A DNA stretch of 54,765 bases from RGIG4079 sp045531405 (GTDB taxonomy: Bacteria; Bacteroidota; Bacteroidia; Bacteroidales; Muribaculaceae), in the NCBI GenBank assembly GCA_045531405.1, contig JAZSDX010000046.1, forward strand, positions 1-54,765, read 5' to 3'. The notes under the pieces are model-generated. The model made no database searches and was not told where the DNA came from. It saw only the letters and a list, made by a program, of their open reading frames with translations. Positions 54,626-54,765 of the stretch are shown here, piece after piece; position 1 is the first letter of the stretch, and every line of letters starts with the position of its first letter. Made by a program: the position numbers and the translations under genes.

Positions 54626-54765
54626 TGTCTCTTACTGAAAAAAGTTGTCAGATTTTGAGGTCAAAAACTCAAGATCAATGGAAAGACAACCGTATCAGAG
54701 GTACGAGGAATCGTACAAACTCAAGGTAGTGAACTACTACTTTGAGCACGGAGAGGATCGAAAAT
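54626..54765 (+). mobile_element. left end of an insertion sequence (partial)
   Basis: From about 54626 (tgtctcttactgaaaaaag) the sequence changes character and leads into a transposase-like start at 54678. A TG start and a roughly 50-base leader before the first gene fit an IS terminus. The other end lies outside the window, so the boundary is approximate. Confidence 0.45.
54678..54765 (+). CDS. N-terminus of a transposase-like protein (partial)
   Basis: The frame from ATG at 54678 reads ERQPYQRYEESYKLKVVN and then YYFEHGEDRK before the window ends. The ESYKLKVVNYYFEHG pattern resembles the first helix-turn-helix of IS3-type OrfA proteins. Only 29 codons are visible, so the family is tentative. 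Confidence 0.5.
   Translation, partial: MERQPYQRYEESYKLKVVNYYFEHGEDRK

Overview
The window looks like a chromosomal segment of a Bacteroidales bacterium. The genes match Bacteroidota families, base composition is moderately AT-rich, ribosome sites are weak, and many genes follow a Bacteroidota-type -7 box (TAnnTTTG, usually TATCTTTG or TACCTTTG). A gut lineage such as Muribaculaceae is plausible but is only an inference. Most of the window is core housekeeping DNA. The accessory content is a set of small ATPase cassettes, a likely MITE, gene remnants and the end of an insertion sequence.

Layout. 1-885: noncoding DNA with a long palindrome, a 330-bp element with terminal inverted repeats, and a SAM-II-like riboswitch leader. 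886-6225: metK, a PpiD/SurA-like chaperone, an RsmI-like methylase and a metallo-beta-lactamase-fold hydrolase. 6226-8371: a structured noncoding stretch and pckA. 8456-9727: an ATPase cassette. 9933-21483: mutS, then on the minus strand mnmD, rlmN, a U32 protein, a SlyD-type FKBP, mfd and an S41 protease. 21687-21858: two identical tRNA-Asn genes. 21944-25208: an S66 carboxypeptidase, a radical SAM protein, the C-terminal remnant of an ATPase gene and an acetylxylan-esterase-like enzyme. 25464-31679: Na/Pi symporter, lone receiver protein, acyl-CoA synthetase, rnhB, aroQ and an O-methyltransferase. 31708-36539: minus-strand cluster of GT9, ruvB, flippase and GT4. 36700-46873: argS, Bax-inhibitor-1 protein, MATE pump, three consecutive FKBP isomerases, Lrp/AsnC regulator, dapB, lepB and a WbqC-like protein. 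46926-54765: sdaA, an acyltransferase bracketed by direct repeats, a possible HipA remnant, a frameshifted ATPase, a GH13 enzyme, another intact ATPase and the start of an insertion sequence.

Gene relationships. MetK makes the SAM used by several neighbours (the RsmI-like methylase, MnmD, RlmN, the radical SAM protein and the O-methyltransferase), although they are not one operon. MutS, Mfd, RuvB and RNase HII serve genome maintenance. GT9, GT4, the flippase, WbqC-like protein and acyltransferase point to surface-glycan assembly. PpiD-like protein, SlyD, three FKBPs and LepB serve protein folding and export.

Most interesting signal. Three AAA/DUF4143 ATPase genes (8564-9691, 49980-51262 broken, 53020-54378) each have promoter repeats with a 33-bp period. 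The repeat sequence differs completely from locus to locus, but in each a repeat covers or abuts the -33/-7 region. A fourth locus (23677-23894) keeps only the C-terminus of the ATPase and a degenerate repeat pair of about 32 bp period. This suggests a family of cassettes in which each ATPase has its own operator array.
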